Below, piece by piece: positions 1 to 6,711 of a DNA stretch of 19,032 nucleotides; the first letter of the stretch is position 1; each line of letters opens with the position of its first letter. This stretch comes from Alphaproteobacteria bacterium (lineage in GTDB: Bacteria > Pseudomonadota > Alphaproteobacteria > Puniceispirillales > Puniceispirillaceae): the NCBI GenBank assembly GCA_009936885.1, contig JAACDT010000131.1:1-19032 (forward strand). The letters run 5' to 3'. A program made the position numbers and the translations under genes. The notes under the pieces were generated by a model. It ran no database searches. It was not told the DNA's origin and saw only the letters and a program-made list of their open reading frames with translations.

Positions 1-365
1 ATTTTATCGCCGTCATCTGATGCAACACTTTTCTGTTCTGCTGAAAGCAATTTATTCTCTTGTTTTTCATCCAGCAGATGAACTGCTTCCAGTTTATTAT
101 CAGCCGATCCAGTATTTTTTAAATGAGACTTTAATACTTTTTGAGCCCCTTTAATGGTATACCCTTCATTATATAATAATTCTCGTATTGAAGAGAGAAC
201 CTCAATATCTTCTGAGCGATAATAACGCCTACCACCGCTTCGTTTTATGGGCTTGACTTGGGTGAATTTTGTTTCCCAAAATCGTAGCACGTGTGATGGA
301 ACGTCGATTAATTTTGATGCTTCAGAGATAGTCTTATATGCACTAACCGATTTCTCAGCTGTCAT
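1..365 (-). CDS. MerR-family transcriptional regulator (3' end outside window)
   Basis: A DNA-binding regulator of the MerR family. About 121 codons are visible and the C-terminus continues past base 1. After a short leader ([19 protein letters not shown]) comes a winged helix-turn-helix: the recognition region around [13 protein letters not shown] (residues about 22-34), then the family signature [14 protein letters not shown] (about 44-57) and a helix with [13 protein letters not shown]. The residues that follow are polar and low in complexity, rich in K, E and S. No cysteine or other metal-binding signature is visible in the part present, so the effector is unknown. The ATG at 365-363 overlaps the ihfA stop codon in a 4-base ATGA, so the two genes are probably translationally coupled. 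The pairing of ihfA with this small MerR protein is a common alphaproteobacterial arrangement; its targets are not evident here. Confidence 0.9.
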   Translation of the reverse strand, partial: MTAEKSVSAYKTISEASKLIDVPSHVLRFWETKFTQVKPIKRSGGRRYYRSEDIEVLSSIRELLYNEGYTIKGAQKVLKSHLKNTGSADNKLEAVHLLDEKQENKLLSAEQKSVASDDGDK

Positions 366-649
366 TTGTTAACTCTTTGGCGCAAAGATATCGAAGGATG
401 AAACGATAACACACGGCGAGGTGTTATTCGTGCCTCAATACCTGTTTTAGGATTTCTTCCTATACGCTCTGTCTTAGAGCGCACACTGAAAGTGCCAAAT
501 GAAGATAGTTTAACATTTTCACCTTTAACGAAACAATCAGTCATTTTTTCAAGCACATCCTCCACCAATTGTGAAGACTCATTTCTGGAAAGACCAACTT
601 CAAGATGTACGGCTTGTGCAAGATCAGAACGTGTTAAAGTTTTACTCAT
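362..649 (-). CDS. ihfA: Integration host factor subunit alpha
   Basis: The alpha subunit of the DNA-bending nucleoid protein IHF, which works as a heterodimer with IhfB. The 95-residue protein is close to full family length. The helical dimerisation body (residues 1-45) is followed by the strand [14 protein letters not shown] and the DNA-contacting arm GRNPKTG (64-70). The proline of that motif intercalates between base pairs in IHF/HU proteins. IHF-alpha rather than HU is favoured by the neighbouring MerR gene and the position downstream of fabH, a standard alphaproteobacterial order. The ATG at 649-647 has no Shine-Dalgarno sequence before it. A sigma70-type promoter (656-684) ends only six bases upstream, which suggests a leaderless or nearly leaderless transcript. 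The stop overlaps the MerR start by four bases. Confidence 0.93.
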   Translation of the reverse strand: MSKTLTRSDLAQAVHLEVGLSRNESSQLVEDVLEKMTDCFVKGENVKLSSFGTFSVRSKTERIGRNPKTGIEARITPRRVLSFHPSISLRQRVNK

Positions 650-655
650 AGTAAA

Positions 656-684
656 AATCTATCATCGTCGAGATAGCAAGTCAA
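656..684 (-). promoter_or_regulatory. Predicted sigma70-type promoter of ihfA
   Basis: On the minus strand there is a -35 box TTGACT (684-679, five of six consensus bases), a 17-base spacer and a -10 box TAGATT (661-656, four of six). The expected start of transcription, about seven bases past the -10 box, falls on or beside the A of the ihfA ATG at 649. It lies in the 77-base fabH-ihfA gap, so ihfA and merR could be expressed independently of the lipid genes upstream. This is inferred from sequence only. Confidence 0.6.
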
Positions 685-726
685 CACTCTGAAACAATTG
701 CTTTAATTATCAAATGAAGAAGTCTG

Positions 727-1701
727 CTAAACAGGTCTGCCATATCTTACAAGGCTGGCCCCCCAACTAAGTCCACCTCCTATTGCTTCCAGAGCTAACA
801 AATGACCTGATTTGATCTTTCCGCTTTCTACACCTGAGGTAAGAGCAAGCGGGATTGACGCAGCTGATGTATTGGCATGATGGGAAACAGTTTTAATAAC
901 TTTTTCATCTGGCAAGTTAAGTTTCTTCTGCATCGCATTGATAATTCTAATATTTGCTTGATGCGGAACCAGCCAATCAATATCGTCCGATGTTAAATTT
1001 GATATATGCAAAACCTCATCCATTGCAGCTGCTAGCTTTTCAACTGCGTGTTTAAAGACGTCACGGCCCTGCATTTTGACATGCCCAATAGTGCCCGTAC
1101 TCGAAACGCCGCCATCAACATATAATATATCTTTATATCGACCATCAGAGTGAAGGGTATTTGCTATGATACCATAACCTTCTTCACTTTTTTCTGCTTG
1201 TAATACAACAGCCCCCGCCCCATCGCCAAACAAAACGCAGGTTGATCTATCTCTCCAATCTAGTAGCTTGGTAAATGTTTCTGCCCCTATGACCAATGTA
1301 TTGCTACCCTGTCCTGCTGACATTAATCCGTTCGCTACTGAAAGAGCATACACAAAACCAGCACAAACCGCCTGAACATCAAATGCAAACGCATTGAGCG
1401 CGCCTAGCTTTTCTTGGACTATGGTAGCTGTTGCTGGAAAGGTACAATCAGGTGTAGTGGTTGCTACAATAATACAATCAATATCTAATACATTGAGCCC
1501 TGATGATAGCAAAGCCTGATTGGCAGCTTTAACGGCAAGGTCAGATGTAAGTTCTTCTGGATTAGCCTTTCTTCTTGAAATAATTCCAGTGCGTTGTCTA
1601 ATCCAATTATCATCTGTATCTACAAACTTACTCAAATCATCATTGGTAAGAATTGTTTCAGGCAGATAGGCGCCAACACCAGTCATCAATATTTGTTTCA
1701 T
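727..1701 (-). CDS. fabH: Beta-ketoacyl-ACP synthase III
   Basis: Starts each fatty acid by condensing acetyl-CoA with malonyl-ACP in the cytoplasm. The 324-residue protein is full length for the family. It has the nucleophile Cys113 in VQAVCAGFVYAL, His247 in PHQANIRI and Asn277 in HHANTSAASIPLAL, which together make the KAS III Cys-His-Asn triad. The glycine-rich C-terminal motif GGGLSWGASLVRYG (308-321) is also present. The start is ATG at 1701. plsX ends 11 bases upstream, so the two are cotranscribed and link acyl-chain initiation to phospholipid acylation. Nothing looks degraded. The next gene downstream, ihfA, has its own promoter. Confidence 0.97.
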   Translation of the reverse strand: MKQILMTGVGAYLPETILTNDDLSKFVDTDDNWIRQRTGIISRRKANPEELTSDLAVKAANQALLSSGLNVLDIDCIIVATTTPDCTFPATATIVQEKLGALNAFAFDVQAVCAGFVYALSVANGLMSAGQGSNTLVIGAETFTKLLDWRDRSTCVLFGDGAGAVVLQAEKSEEGYGIIANTLHSDGRYKDILYVDGGVSSTGTIGHVKMQGRDVFKHAVEKLAAAMDEVLHISNLTSDDIDWLVPHQANIRIINAMQKKLNLPDEKVIKTVSHHANTSAASIPLALTSGVESGKIKSGHLLALEAIGGGLSWGASLVRYGRPV

Positions 1702-1712
1702 ATGTTTATTTT

Positions 1713-2747
1713 CTATTCTGCTTTACTTTGAATGACTTTTTCAGCTGCAGAAATAGAGTCATTCACTTTAGGTATAAACTCATGCTCAACTAAATCACAG
1801 GCTACCTCAATTGCATTTGAAAAACCAACAGAGTCAGCCCCACCATGAGATTTAACACAAATACCATTTAATCCCAATAAAATTGCACCATTATAATATC
1901 GCGGATCTACGGTCTTTCTCATTTTCATGAAGGCTGCTCTTGAAAGCAAAAAACCAATTCTGCTTAGATAGGAGCTCCGAAATGCCTGCCTTAAATGATG
2001 CATAAAGAACTTAGCGGTGCCTTCCGCTGTTTTAAGAGCAACATTACCTGTAAATCCGTCTGTAACAATTACATCTGTATCACCAGCTACAATGTCAGAG
2101 CCTTCAATAAAACCAACATAGTTTAAATTCAGAGTTTCATCAGACAAGCTAATGCCAGCGCGCCTTAAGTAATCAAAACCTTTCTGGTCTTCCTCGCCAA
2201 CATTTAAAATACCAACAGATGGATTATTCATACCAGTGATTGCAGAACAAAAAGACGCGCCCATTATACCAAATTGAACAAGATTGCGCTCATCAACCTC
2301 GATATTAGCGCCCAGATCGAGCATACAGCACAACCCTCTCATTGTCGGAAGAAACCCAGCAATAGCAGGGCGTGTTACCCCATTTATCATTCGCAATTGG
2401 AGTTTGGAAATAGCCATTAATGCCCCAGTATTTCCTGCAGAAACAATAGCATCCGCATTATCACTCGCCACTTCGTTAACAGCAAGCCACATTGAGGTTT
2501 TTTTGCCATGCCGCAGGGCCTGTGCCGGTCTTGCGTCTGGTGCCACCATATCCTCAGCATGTATTATTTTTGCATCACTTAGATTTTTGTATTTCTTTAT
2601 AAGAGGTTTTATTTTTTGATCGTCACCAATAAAAATTAATTCAAGATTAGGGTGACGCTTACGTGCCATGCTTGCTCCTGAAACAACAATATCCGGGGCA
2701 TCATCTCCCCCCATAGCATCTAACGCAATTCTGATATTCAACGACAC
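1713..2747 (-). CDS. plsX: Phosphate acyltransferase PlsX
   Basis: Makes acyl-phosphate from acyl-ACP, the donor for PlsY in phosphatidic acid synthesis; a peripheral membrane enzyme. The 344 residues match the usual length. The N-terminus IRIALDAMGGDDAPDIVVSG is diagnostic, followed by SAGNTGALMA (103-112) and VTDGFTGNVALKTAEG, which are typical of the family. The C-terminal GGADSVGFSNAIEVA is also conserved. The start is GTG at 2747-2745, preceded by AGGAG with nine bases of spacing, which supports this start over any internal one. It lies between DUF177 (44 bases upstream) and fabH (11 bases downstream) in one operon. Confidence 0.96.
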   Translation of the reverse strand: MSLNIRIALDAMGGDDAPDIVVSGASMARKRHPNLELIFIGDDQKIKPLIKKYKNLSDAKIIHAEDMVAPDARPAQALRHGKKTSMWLAVNEVASDNADAIVSAGNTGALMAISKLQLRMINGVTRPAIAGFLPTMRGLCCMLDLGANIEVDERNLVQFGIMGASFCSAITGMNNPSVGILNVGEEDQKGFDYLRRAGISLSDETLNLNYVGFIEGSDIVAGDTDVIVTDGFTGNVALKTAEGTAKFFMHHLRQAFRSSYLSRIGFLLSRAAFMKMRKTVDPRYYNGAILLGLNGICVKSHGGADSVGFSNAIEVACDLVEHEFIPKVNDSISAAEKVIQSKAE

Positions 2748-2791
2748 TTGGTAACACTCCTAATCTTGCGAATAACAAGAAACCATATAGT

Positions 2792-3304
2792 TTACTTTTT
2801 TAAACTAGAAAGCTTGGCAAATGGATGCTCATCCTTATTATCGCCACCAAAAACATGAACCTCTGGCGTATTTTTTCGTTTTGGGAAGGAATCTGCTTCA
2901 ACCCCAATGGTTTGCGCTATTAACTCACCAACCTGTAATATATTTGTCTCAAGAACTTCAACATTAGCAGCATTAACATCAATCTCAGCTATATGCCCCT
3001 CTTGCTCATTTTGTAGAACATATCTTTCTTCTAACGTTATATCCAGTTTTTCTTTCACAGGCTGGCCAGTGGCAACACATGCTTGGATTACTTGGGCAAC
3101 TAGGGTGCCTGTTAACTCCCAGCAATCTTTCGAAATTTTTTTTATATTTGCTGATATAGTAACACCGCTAACATCAACAAAATTAAACCTTTCTTGTATA
3201 AATCGACATCCATCATCATCAAGAGTGCCAGATAAAGTCATTAACGGTTTACCACGATCTATAAGATATAAGTCGATATTTTTGTCTAATGTAAAATTCT
3301 GCAT
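2792..3304 (-). CDS. DUF177 (YceD-like) family protein
   Basis: A 170-residue member of the DUF177/YceD family. The recognisable core is the segment CVATGQPVKEKLDITLEERY (about residues 75-94) with the acidic stretch after it, and a C-terminal region of the form ...PKRKNTPEVHVFGGDNKDEHPFAKLSSL, which resembles the family's usual 'NPFAVLAALK' ending. In other bacteria YceD-type proteins are linked to 23S rRNA or ribosome metabolism and often sit next to rpmF and plsX. No rpmF is visible here, as is common in alphaproteobacteria. It lies 19 bases downstream of the chaperone gene and 44 bases upstream of plsX. The molecular role is not established from this sequence. Confidence 0.85.
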   Translation of the reverse strand: MQNFTLDKNIDLYLIDRGKPLMTLSGTLDDDGCRFIQERFNFVDVSGVTISANIKKISKDCWELTGTLVAQVIQACVATGQPVKEKLDITLEERYVLQNEQEGHIAEIDVNAANVEVLETNILQVGELIAQTIGVEADSFPKRKNTPEVHVFGGDNKDEHPFAKLSSLKK

Positions 3305-3323
3305 ACTCTATCTCGCTCGACAT

Positions 3324-3908
3324 CTAACGTTGACTACCAAGGCAGGTGGCAATAAATTCATTCATATTAAAATCCTCTGAAATTAAATATTCTGCTTCCA
3401 GAATTGTCATTTGCTCATAAAAATTAAATACAAATTGCGTAATGTTACTATCTTCTTTAACACTACCCGCTTTCCTATATAAATTCCTAGAAAGTGTATC
3501 TGCAAGCATGGTTGCATCCTTATTCTCCACACTCTGTGAGTATTTAGTTAGCCTTCCCATAAAACTCTCTGACATCACTTTAACACGCTTGCCAACCCCT
3601 AAATCTCCTGCACCCATCTCGCGTAATGTTAAATCAATGTCTTTGAACATCGCATCGAACAAATTTTGACTGAATTGCTTCGTTTTTTCAATGTCTTGAC
3701 TAAGTTTTTGCATATAAATACTCATCACAAGACACAACATATCAAAACGTCCATCAAAGGTATCAGCAACCTCAAATTCAGTATAAAATTCTTGTCTTCT
3801 GCTCGCTTCCAAACATTTGTAATATGCTTTCTTGTGGGGGTCTAACCGTGTTTTTTGAGAACCAAAAAAAACACCCGCTATTTTTTGACGAAACGTGTTA
3901 GCAATCAT
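3324..3908 (-). CDS. Ubiquinol-cytochrome c chaperone family protein
   Basis: A 194-residue, mostly helical, soluble protein of the family related to mitochondrial CBP3 (ubiquinol-cytochrome c chaperone domain), which helps assemble the cytochrome bc1 complex. The signature segment MGAGDLGVGKRVK (about residues 98-110), followed by M.ESFMGRLTKYS, is diagnostic. An N-terminal basic region precedes it, and there is no signal peptide or membrane segment. The start is ATG at 3908 with AGGA seven bases upstream. It heads the lipid operon (DUF177, plsX, fabH) and is divergent from bamE, a conserved alphaproteobacterial neighbourhood. A direct role in bc1 assembly in this organism is inferred from the family. 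Confidence 0.9.
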   Translation of the reverse strand: MIANTFRQKIAGVFFGSQKTRLDPHKKAYYKCLEASRRQEFYTEFEVADTFDGRFDMLCLVMSIYMQKLSQDIEKTKQFSQNLFDAMFKDIDLTLREMGAGDLGVGKRVKVMSESFMGRLTKYSQSVENKDATMLADTLSRNLYRKAGSVKEDSNITQFVFNFYEQMTILEAEYLISEDFNMNEFIATCLGSQR

Positions 3909-3994
3909 AATTCATTCCTGTAATATGTTGACCTTAGCTACCAGAATAGGCATTGATTAACAACGTTATTAGCAAATTAAGCAGGATACAATAA
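3909..3994. promoter_or_regulatory. Divergent intergenic region between the chaperone operon and bamE
   Basis: This 86-base gap must carry promoters in both directions. Toward bamE there is a TACAAT (3987-3992, five of six -10 consensus bases), but no good -35 box at 16-18 bases; a TTGACC at 3928-3933 is too far upstream to pair with it. Toward the chaperone gene, TTGTTA and TAGCTA at 17-base spacing are weak. No hairpin or riboswitch is visible. The exact promoters cannot be fixed by eye. Confidence 0.3.
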
Positions 3995-4522
3995 ATGAAC
4001 CATGAAATGATGCAGAATAATTTTTTCATCAGATATTTGAGTAACATTAGTAAAATAACTTTGAAATACACTCACATTATGACGAATTTCCAGCAGTTGA
4101 TTTCAGGTGCCATTTGTGTATTTGCATTGCTGTTCTTGATATCATGCGCGGCTCAAGAAACAACTCATGGTAATCAGATAGACGCTATTGATATTGATAA
4201 AATCCAGATAGGAAGCACACTTAAATAAGAGCGTCAAATCATTTTAGGCCCCCCTAGTTTTGAGGGCAGTTTTGTCTCGAAAAAAATATATTATTCATAT
4301 GTTAAACGACAATCACCTCTGGGTAGGAAAGCGGTCATAAATTCAAGTGACTTATATGCTTTTGAATTTGATGATAATGACATTCTTCTAAATATGACTA
4401 AGATCACAAAACTACCAAACTCGGTTGATTATGAAACAGAAAAGACAACGGCGCCTGGGGTTCAACTTGGCATTTTAGAGCAAATATTTTTCAACCTTAG
4501 AAGAAGACAAAATACAGAATAG
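3995..4522 (+). pseudogene. bamE: BamE-like outer-membrane assembly lipoprotein with an in-frame stop
   Basis: Encodes a BamE (SmpA/OmlA) lipoprotein, an accessory part of the BAM complex that inserts outer-membrane proteins. The frame is open from ATG 3995 to a TAA at 4226-4228 and then continues in the same frame to TAG 4520-4522. The first part has a hydrophobic signal segment ending LISC (Cys51, lipobox) and then HGN. The sequence around the stop reads IGSTLK, stop, ERQIILGPPS, which lines up with the family's 'pG.tTk.eV..lLG.PS' with exactly one residue replaced by the stop. Downstream, APGVQLGILEQIFFNL matches the C-terminal 'TPG.elgilqQl.GNlG', with the GN and LG glycines changed. The start is uncertain: ATG 3995 has AGGA eight bases upstream but gives a long n-region, while ATG 4079 gives a shorter leader but lacks an SD. 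It is the only plus-strand gene here. Confidence 0.8.
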
Positions 4523-4544
4523 AATATTAAATTTCAATAATGAC

Positions 4545-4574
4545 ATAGCCTAATGCAGTTGTGAAATTAGCTAT
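4545..4574. terminator. Weak hairpin between convergent bamE and nusB
   Basis: ATAGC-C-TAAT (4545-4554) can pair with ATTAGCTAT (4566-4574), giving nine base pairs with one bulged C and an 11-base loop. It overlaps the nusB stop codon and lies between the convergent ends of bamE and nusB. Neither strand has a convincing T run after it, so intrinsic termination is only a possibility. Confidence 0.25.
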
Positions 4575-5059
4575 GAAGCACCCATCTCATTAGCTCTTAG
4601 AAGCCGCGCTGCTTTATCTAATACTGCATTAACAAAAGGTACATCGCTATTATAGGCATCTGCTATACTTGAAAATTCTTTAATTACCACTTTGGCGGGC
4701 GTGTGTGGGATATGTTTAAGCTCACAAATTGCCACCTGAAGAATTGTATAATCTGCTTTTGATAATCTCTCGAGTTTCCAGCTTTCGCCTAAGGATGAAG
4801 AAATAATATCATCTATGAGCTGTTTATGTAACTCACACCCCAATACGAGTTGCTGAAAATAGGCATTATCGATTTCTTTTACTTGCATGTCATTTGCCAC
4901 ATCAGTAGCATAATGCATTAGAAATTCAGATATAGATGATTGCAAATCAGCACTGACAAATAAATGCTGAAAATTCAACTGCACTGCTGCAATGCGCGCC
5001 CCACTTCTTTGACGCATTGGCATGGGATGTTTCTTTTGGCTTGATAGCGTATTACTCAT
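4571..5059 (-). CDS. nusB: Transcription antitermination factor NusB
   Basis: A 162-residue all-helical RNA-binding protein that, with NusE (S10), binds boxA RNA to promote rRNA antitermination. The N-terminal helix region RQRSGARIAAVQLNFQHLF (about 16-34) corresponds to the family's 'R..AR..A.QaLYq'. The C-terminal half SKADYTILQVAICELKHIPHTPAKVVIKEFSSIADAYNSDVPFVNAVLDKAAR is strongly family-like; the usual segment is 'iNEaVeLAK.f....s..FVNGvLD'. The ATG at 5059 overlaps the ribH stop as ATGA, a standard ribH-nusB coupling. It is the last gene of the riboflavin operon. The thiL gene that often follows nusB is absent here; bamE converges instead. Confidence 0.93.
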   Translation of the reverse strand: MSNTLSSQKKHPMPMRQRSGARIAAVQLNFQHLFVSADLQSSISEFLMHYATDVANDMQVKEIDNAYFQQLVLGCELHKQLIDDIISSSLGESWKLERLSKADYTILQVAICELKHIPHTPAKVVIKEFSSIADAYNSDVPFVNAVLDKAARLLRANEMGAS

Positions 5060-5484
5060 TTTATGTAGCGCTCTTTTATGGAATGCATTTTAATAGCGGC
5101 GAGCGCTGCTTCGCCCCCTTTATCTTTGTCAGAGACACGCGCACGTGCCCATGCCTGCTCTTTATTCTCAACCGTAATGATTCCATTTCCAATCGCAAGA
5201 TGCCTCTCACAGGAAAGCTGCATCAGCCCTCTTGCAGACTCATTACTAACAGTATCATAATGTGACGTCTCTCCTCTTATAACACATCCAAGCGCTATAA
5301 AACCCGCATAAGAGCCTGTATGTGCAGCCATCGCAACAGCGGTTGGAATCTCTAATGCGCCAGGCACTTCAAGACGCTCATATTCGAGCTTATTTAATGC
5401 CAATTGCTGAATTGCGCCATCAACAAGGGCATCTAAAATATCGTTATAAAATCTTGCTTCAATAATAAGAAATTTTTTGCTCAT
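5056..5484 (-). CDS. ribH: 6,7-dimethyl-8-ribityllumazine synthase
   Basis: Penultimate riboflavin step: condenses 5-amino-6-ribitylamino-uracil with 3,4-dihydroxy-2-butanone 4-phosphate, typically in an oligomeric shell. The 142-residue protein begins directly with the first strand (KKFLIIEARFYNDI). It carries PGALEIPTAV (41-50) and the active-site block GCVIRGETSHYD (66-77), with His75 as the likely catalytic histidine. Next comes GIITVENKEQAWARA (101-115), and the C-terminal KGGEAALAAI is typical. It is slightly short but no motif is lost. The start is ATG at 5484. ribBA ends 26 bases upstream and nusB overlaps downstream by four bases. Confidence 0.95.
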   Translation of the reverse strand: MSKKFLIIEARFYNDILDALVDGAIQQLALNKLEYERLEVPGALEIPTAVAMAAHTGSYAGFIALGCVIRGETSHYDTVSNESARGLMQLSCERHLAIGNGIITVENKEQAWARARVSDKDKGGEAALAAIKMHSIKERYIK

Positions 5485-5510
5485 CTCTGTCCCTTTTTAA
5501 TATGGATGCC

Positions 5511-6638
5511 TTATTCTACTGAAATCGGTTCCCACCCAGAAATAGTAAGACCATATCCTTCAAGCGCAATTACATTCGGCCGTGAATTGGTTAAAAGGAT
5601 CATGTCATGAATATCAAGGTCGCTCAGGATTTGGGCTCCAACGCCGTAATCCCGAAGCTCAGGGCTAACTGTTTTATCTTGCTCTACCCCAACTCTAGAT
5701 GCAGCAAGATGAAATTTACTGCTGGAGTTTGCCTCTCGTAACAAGACAATAAGGCCCCTGCCTTTCTCCGCAATCATATTCATGGCCTTGTGCAATTCTC
5801 CAAATGAGCGATGCTGATTTGTTTCTCCTAATACATCAACCATAATATCAAGTGCGTGCATTCTTACCAATACAGGCTCAGAGGTTAGCAAATCACCTTT
5901 CAATAAAGCAATATGCTCTACGCCAGTTATGTCATTACGGTAGACCATCATGCGCCAAGACCCGCCAAAGTTTGAATTGATGACCGTTTCAGATATTCTG
6001 GATACAAGCGTCTCATTACGCCTGCGCCATGCAATTAACTCAGCGATTGCCCCGATTTTTAAATCATGTTTTTTAGCAAAAGTAACCAAGTCAGGTAATC
6101 TTGCCATACTTCCATCATCATTCATTATCTCACAGATAACCCCGCTTGCATTAGCGCTTGCAGCCTTGGCAATATCAATTACCGCCTCCGTATGCCCTGC
6201 CCTCACCAATGTGCCTCCTGCACGAGCAACTAGCGGGAAGATATGCCCTGGGGTTGTGATATCATTAATTGTGGCATCAGGCTTGATTGCTACATTTATA
6301 GTATGGGATCTATCATGTGCAGAAATCCCTGTAGTAACCCCCTCCCTTGCTTCGATTGAGGTGGTAAACGCAGTGGAATGGCGCGATTCATTTCTCTGTT
6401 CCATAAGGCTTAAACCAAGCTCATCTGACTTCTCACGCGTGAGTGCAAGGCAGATCAAGCCTCTACCATGAGTAGCCATAAAGTTGATAGCCTCTGGCGT
6501 TGCATATTCGCCAATAACGCATAAATCACCTTCATTTTCTCTATCTTGATCATCTACAAGAATAAACAGCCTTCCAGCTGCGGCGTCAGCTATCACATCC
6601 TCAATCGGATCAATACCTACTACGTTTAAATCTGACAC
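5511..6638 (-). CDS. ribB: 3,4-dihydroxy-2-butanone-4-phosphate synthase with degenerate GTP cyclohydrolase II-like domain
   Basis: The N-terminal half (about 1-205) is RibB, which converts ribulose 5-phosphate to 3,4-dihydroxy-2-butanone 4-phosphate. RENEGDL (33-39), THGRG (56-60), GHIFPL (131-136) and RAGHTEAVID (146-155) are all intact. The C-terminal half (about 225-375) has the fold signature of RibA: RDYGVGAQIL at 329-338 and LLTNSRPN at 348-355. The three zinc-binding cysteines are gone, with VRMHALDIMVDVLGE (258-272) where 'SECLTGDVFGS..CDCG' is expected. The EGRGIGL motif is replaced by REANSSS (301-307). Only the RibB activity is therefore likely, a pattern known in alphaproteobacterial RibBA-like proteins. 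The start is GTG at 6638 with AAGGA eight bases upstream. Confidence 0.93.
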   Translation of the reverse strand: MSDLNVVGIDPIEDVIADAAAGRLFILVDDQDRENEGDLCVIGEYATPEAINFMATHGRGLICLALTREKSDELGLSLMEQRNESRHSTAFTTSIEAREGVTTGISAHDRSHTINVAIKPDATINDITTPGHIFPLVARAGGTLVRAGHTEAVIDIAKAASANASGVICEIMNDDGSMARLPDLVTFAKKHDLKIGAIAELIAWRRRNETLVSRISETVINSNFGGSWRMMVYRNDITGVEHIALLKGDLLTSEPVLVRMHALDIMVDVLGETNQHRSFGELHKAMNMIAEKGRGLIVLLREANSSSKFHLAASRVGVEQDKTVSPELRDYGVGAQILSDLDIHDMILLTNSRPNVIALEGYGLTISGWEPISVE

Positions 6639-6642
6639 AATT

Positions 6643-6675
6643 TAATTCCTTTGGTTAATTCCTTTGGTTAGTTCC
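6643..6675. repeat. 13-bp tandem repeat covering the ribBA ribosome-binding site
   Basis: The unit TAATTCCTTTGGT occurs at 6643-6655 and 6656-6668, followed by a partial third copy TAGTTCC at 6669-6675. On the coding (minus) strand each full unit reads ACCAAAGGAATTA, so the AAGGA ribosome-binding site of ribBA is present twice, eight and 21 bases before the GTG start. The repeat lies in the 73-base gap between ribE and ribBA. Copy number could change by slippage and alter ribBA translation; that effect is inferred. Confidence 0.85.
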
Positions 6676-6711
6676 ATAAGTATATTAAAATGAGGTGTTA
6701 TCTCTATGTTT

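Noticed and set aside
4226..4231. Programmed stop-codon readthrough in bamE
   Set aside because: TAA followed by G is not a known leaky context, and no downstream stem or stimulatory sequence stands out. A nonsense mutation or base error is simpler.
4247..4272. GC-rich hairpin-like stretch after the bamE TAA (CCCCCC...GAGGGC)
   Set aside because: The arms pair only over about four bases and no T run follows. The stretch is explained as the coding sequence for GPPSFEGS of BamE.
5950..6471. Long plus-strand ORF opposite ribBA (and similar opposite plsX, DUF177, rnj)
   Set aside because: These are antisense shadows of well-supported genes. They lack recognisable domains and ribosome-binding sites.
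6639..6711. Possible FMN riboswitch before ribBA or elsewhere in the riboflavin genes
   Set aside because: The gap is only 73 bases and holds the tandem repeat. None of the conserved RFN-element motifs is recognisable there or upstream of ribD, and the genes sit inside a longer operon.
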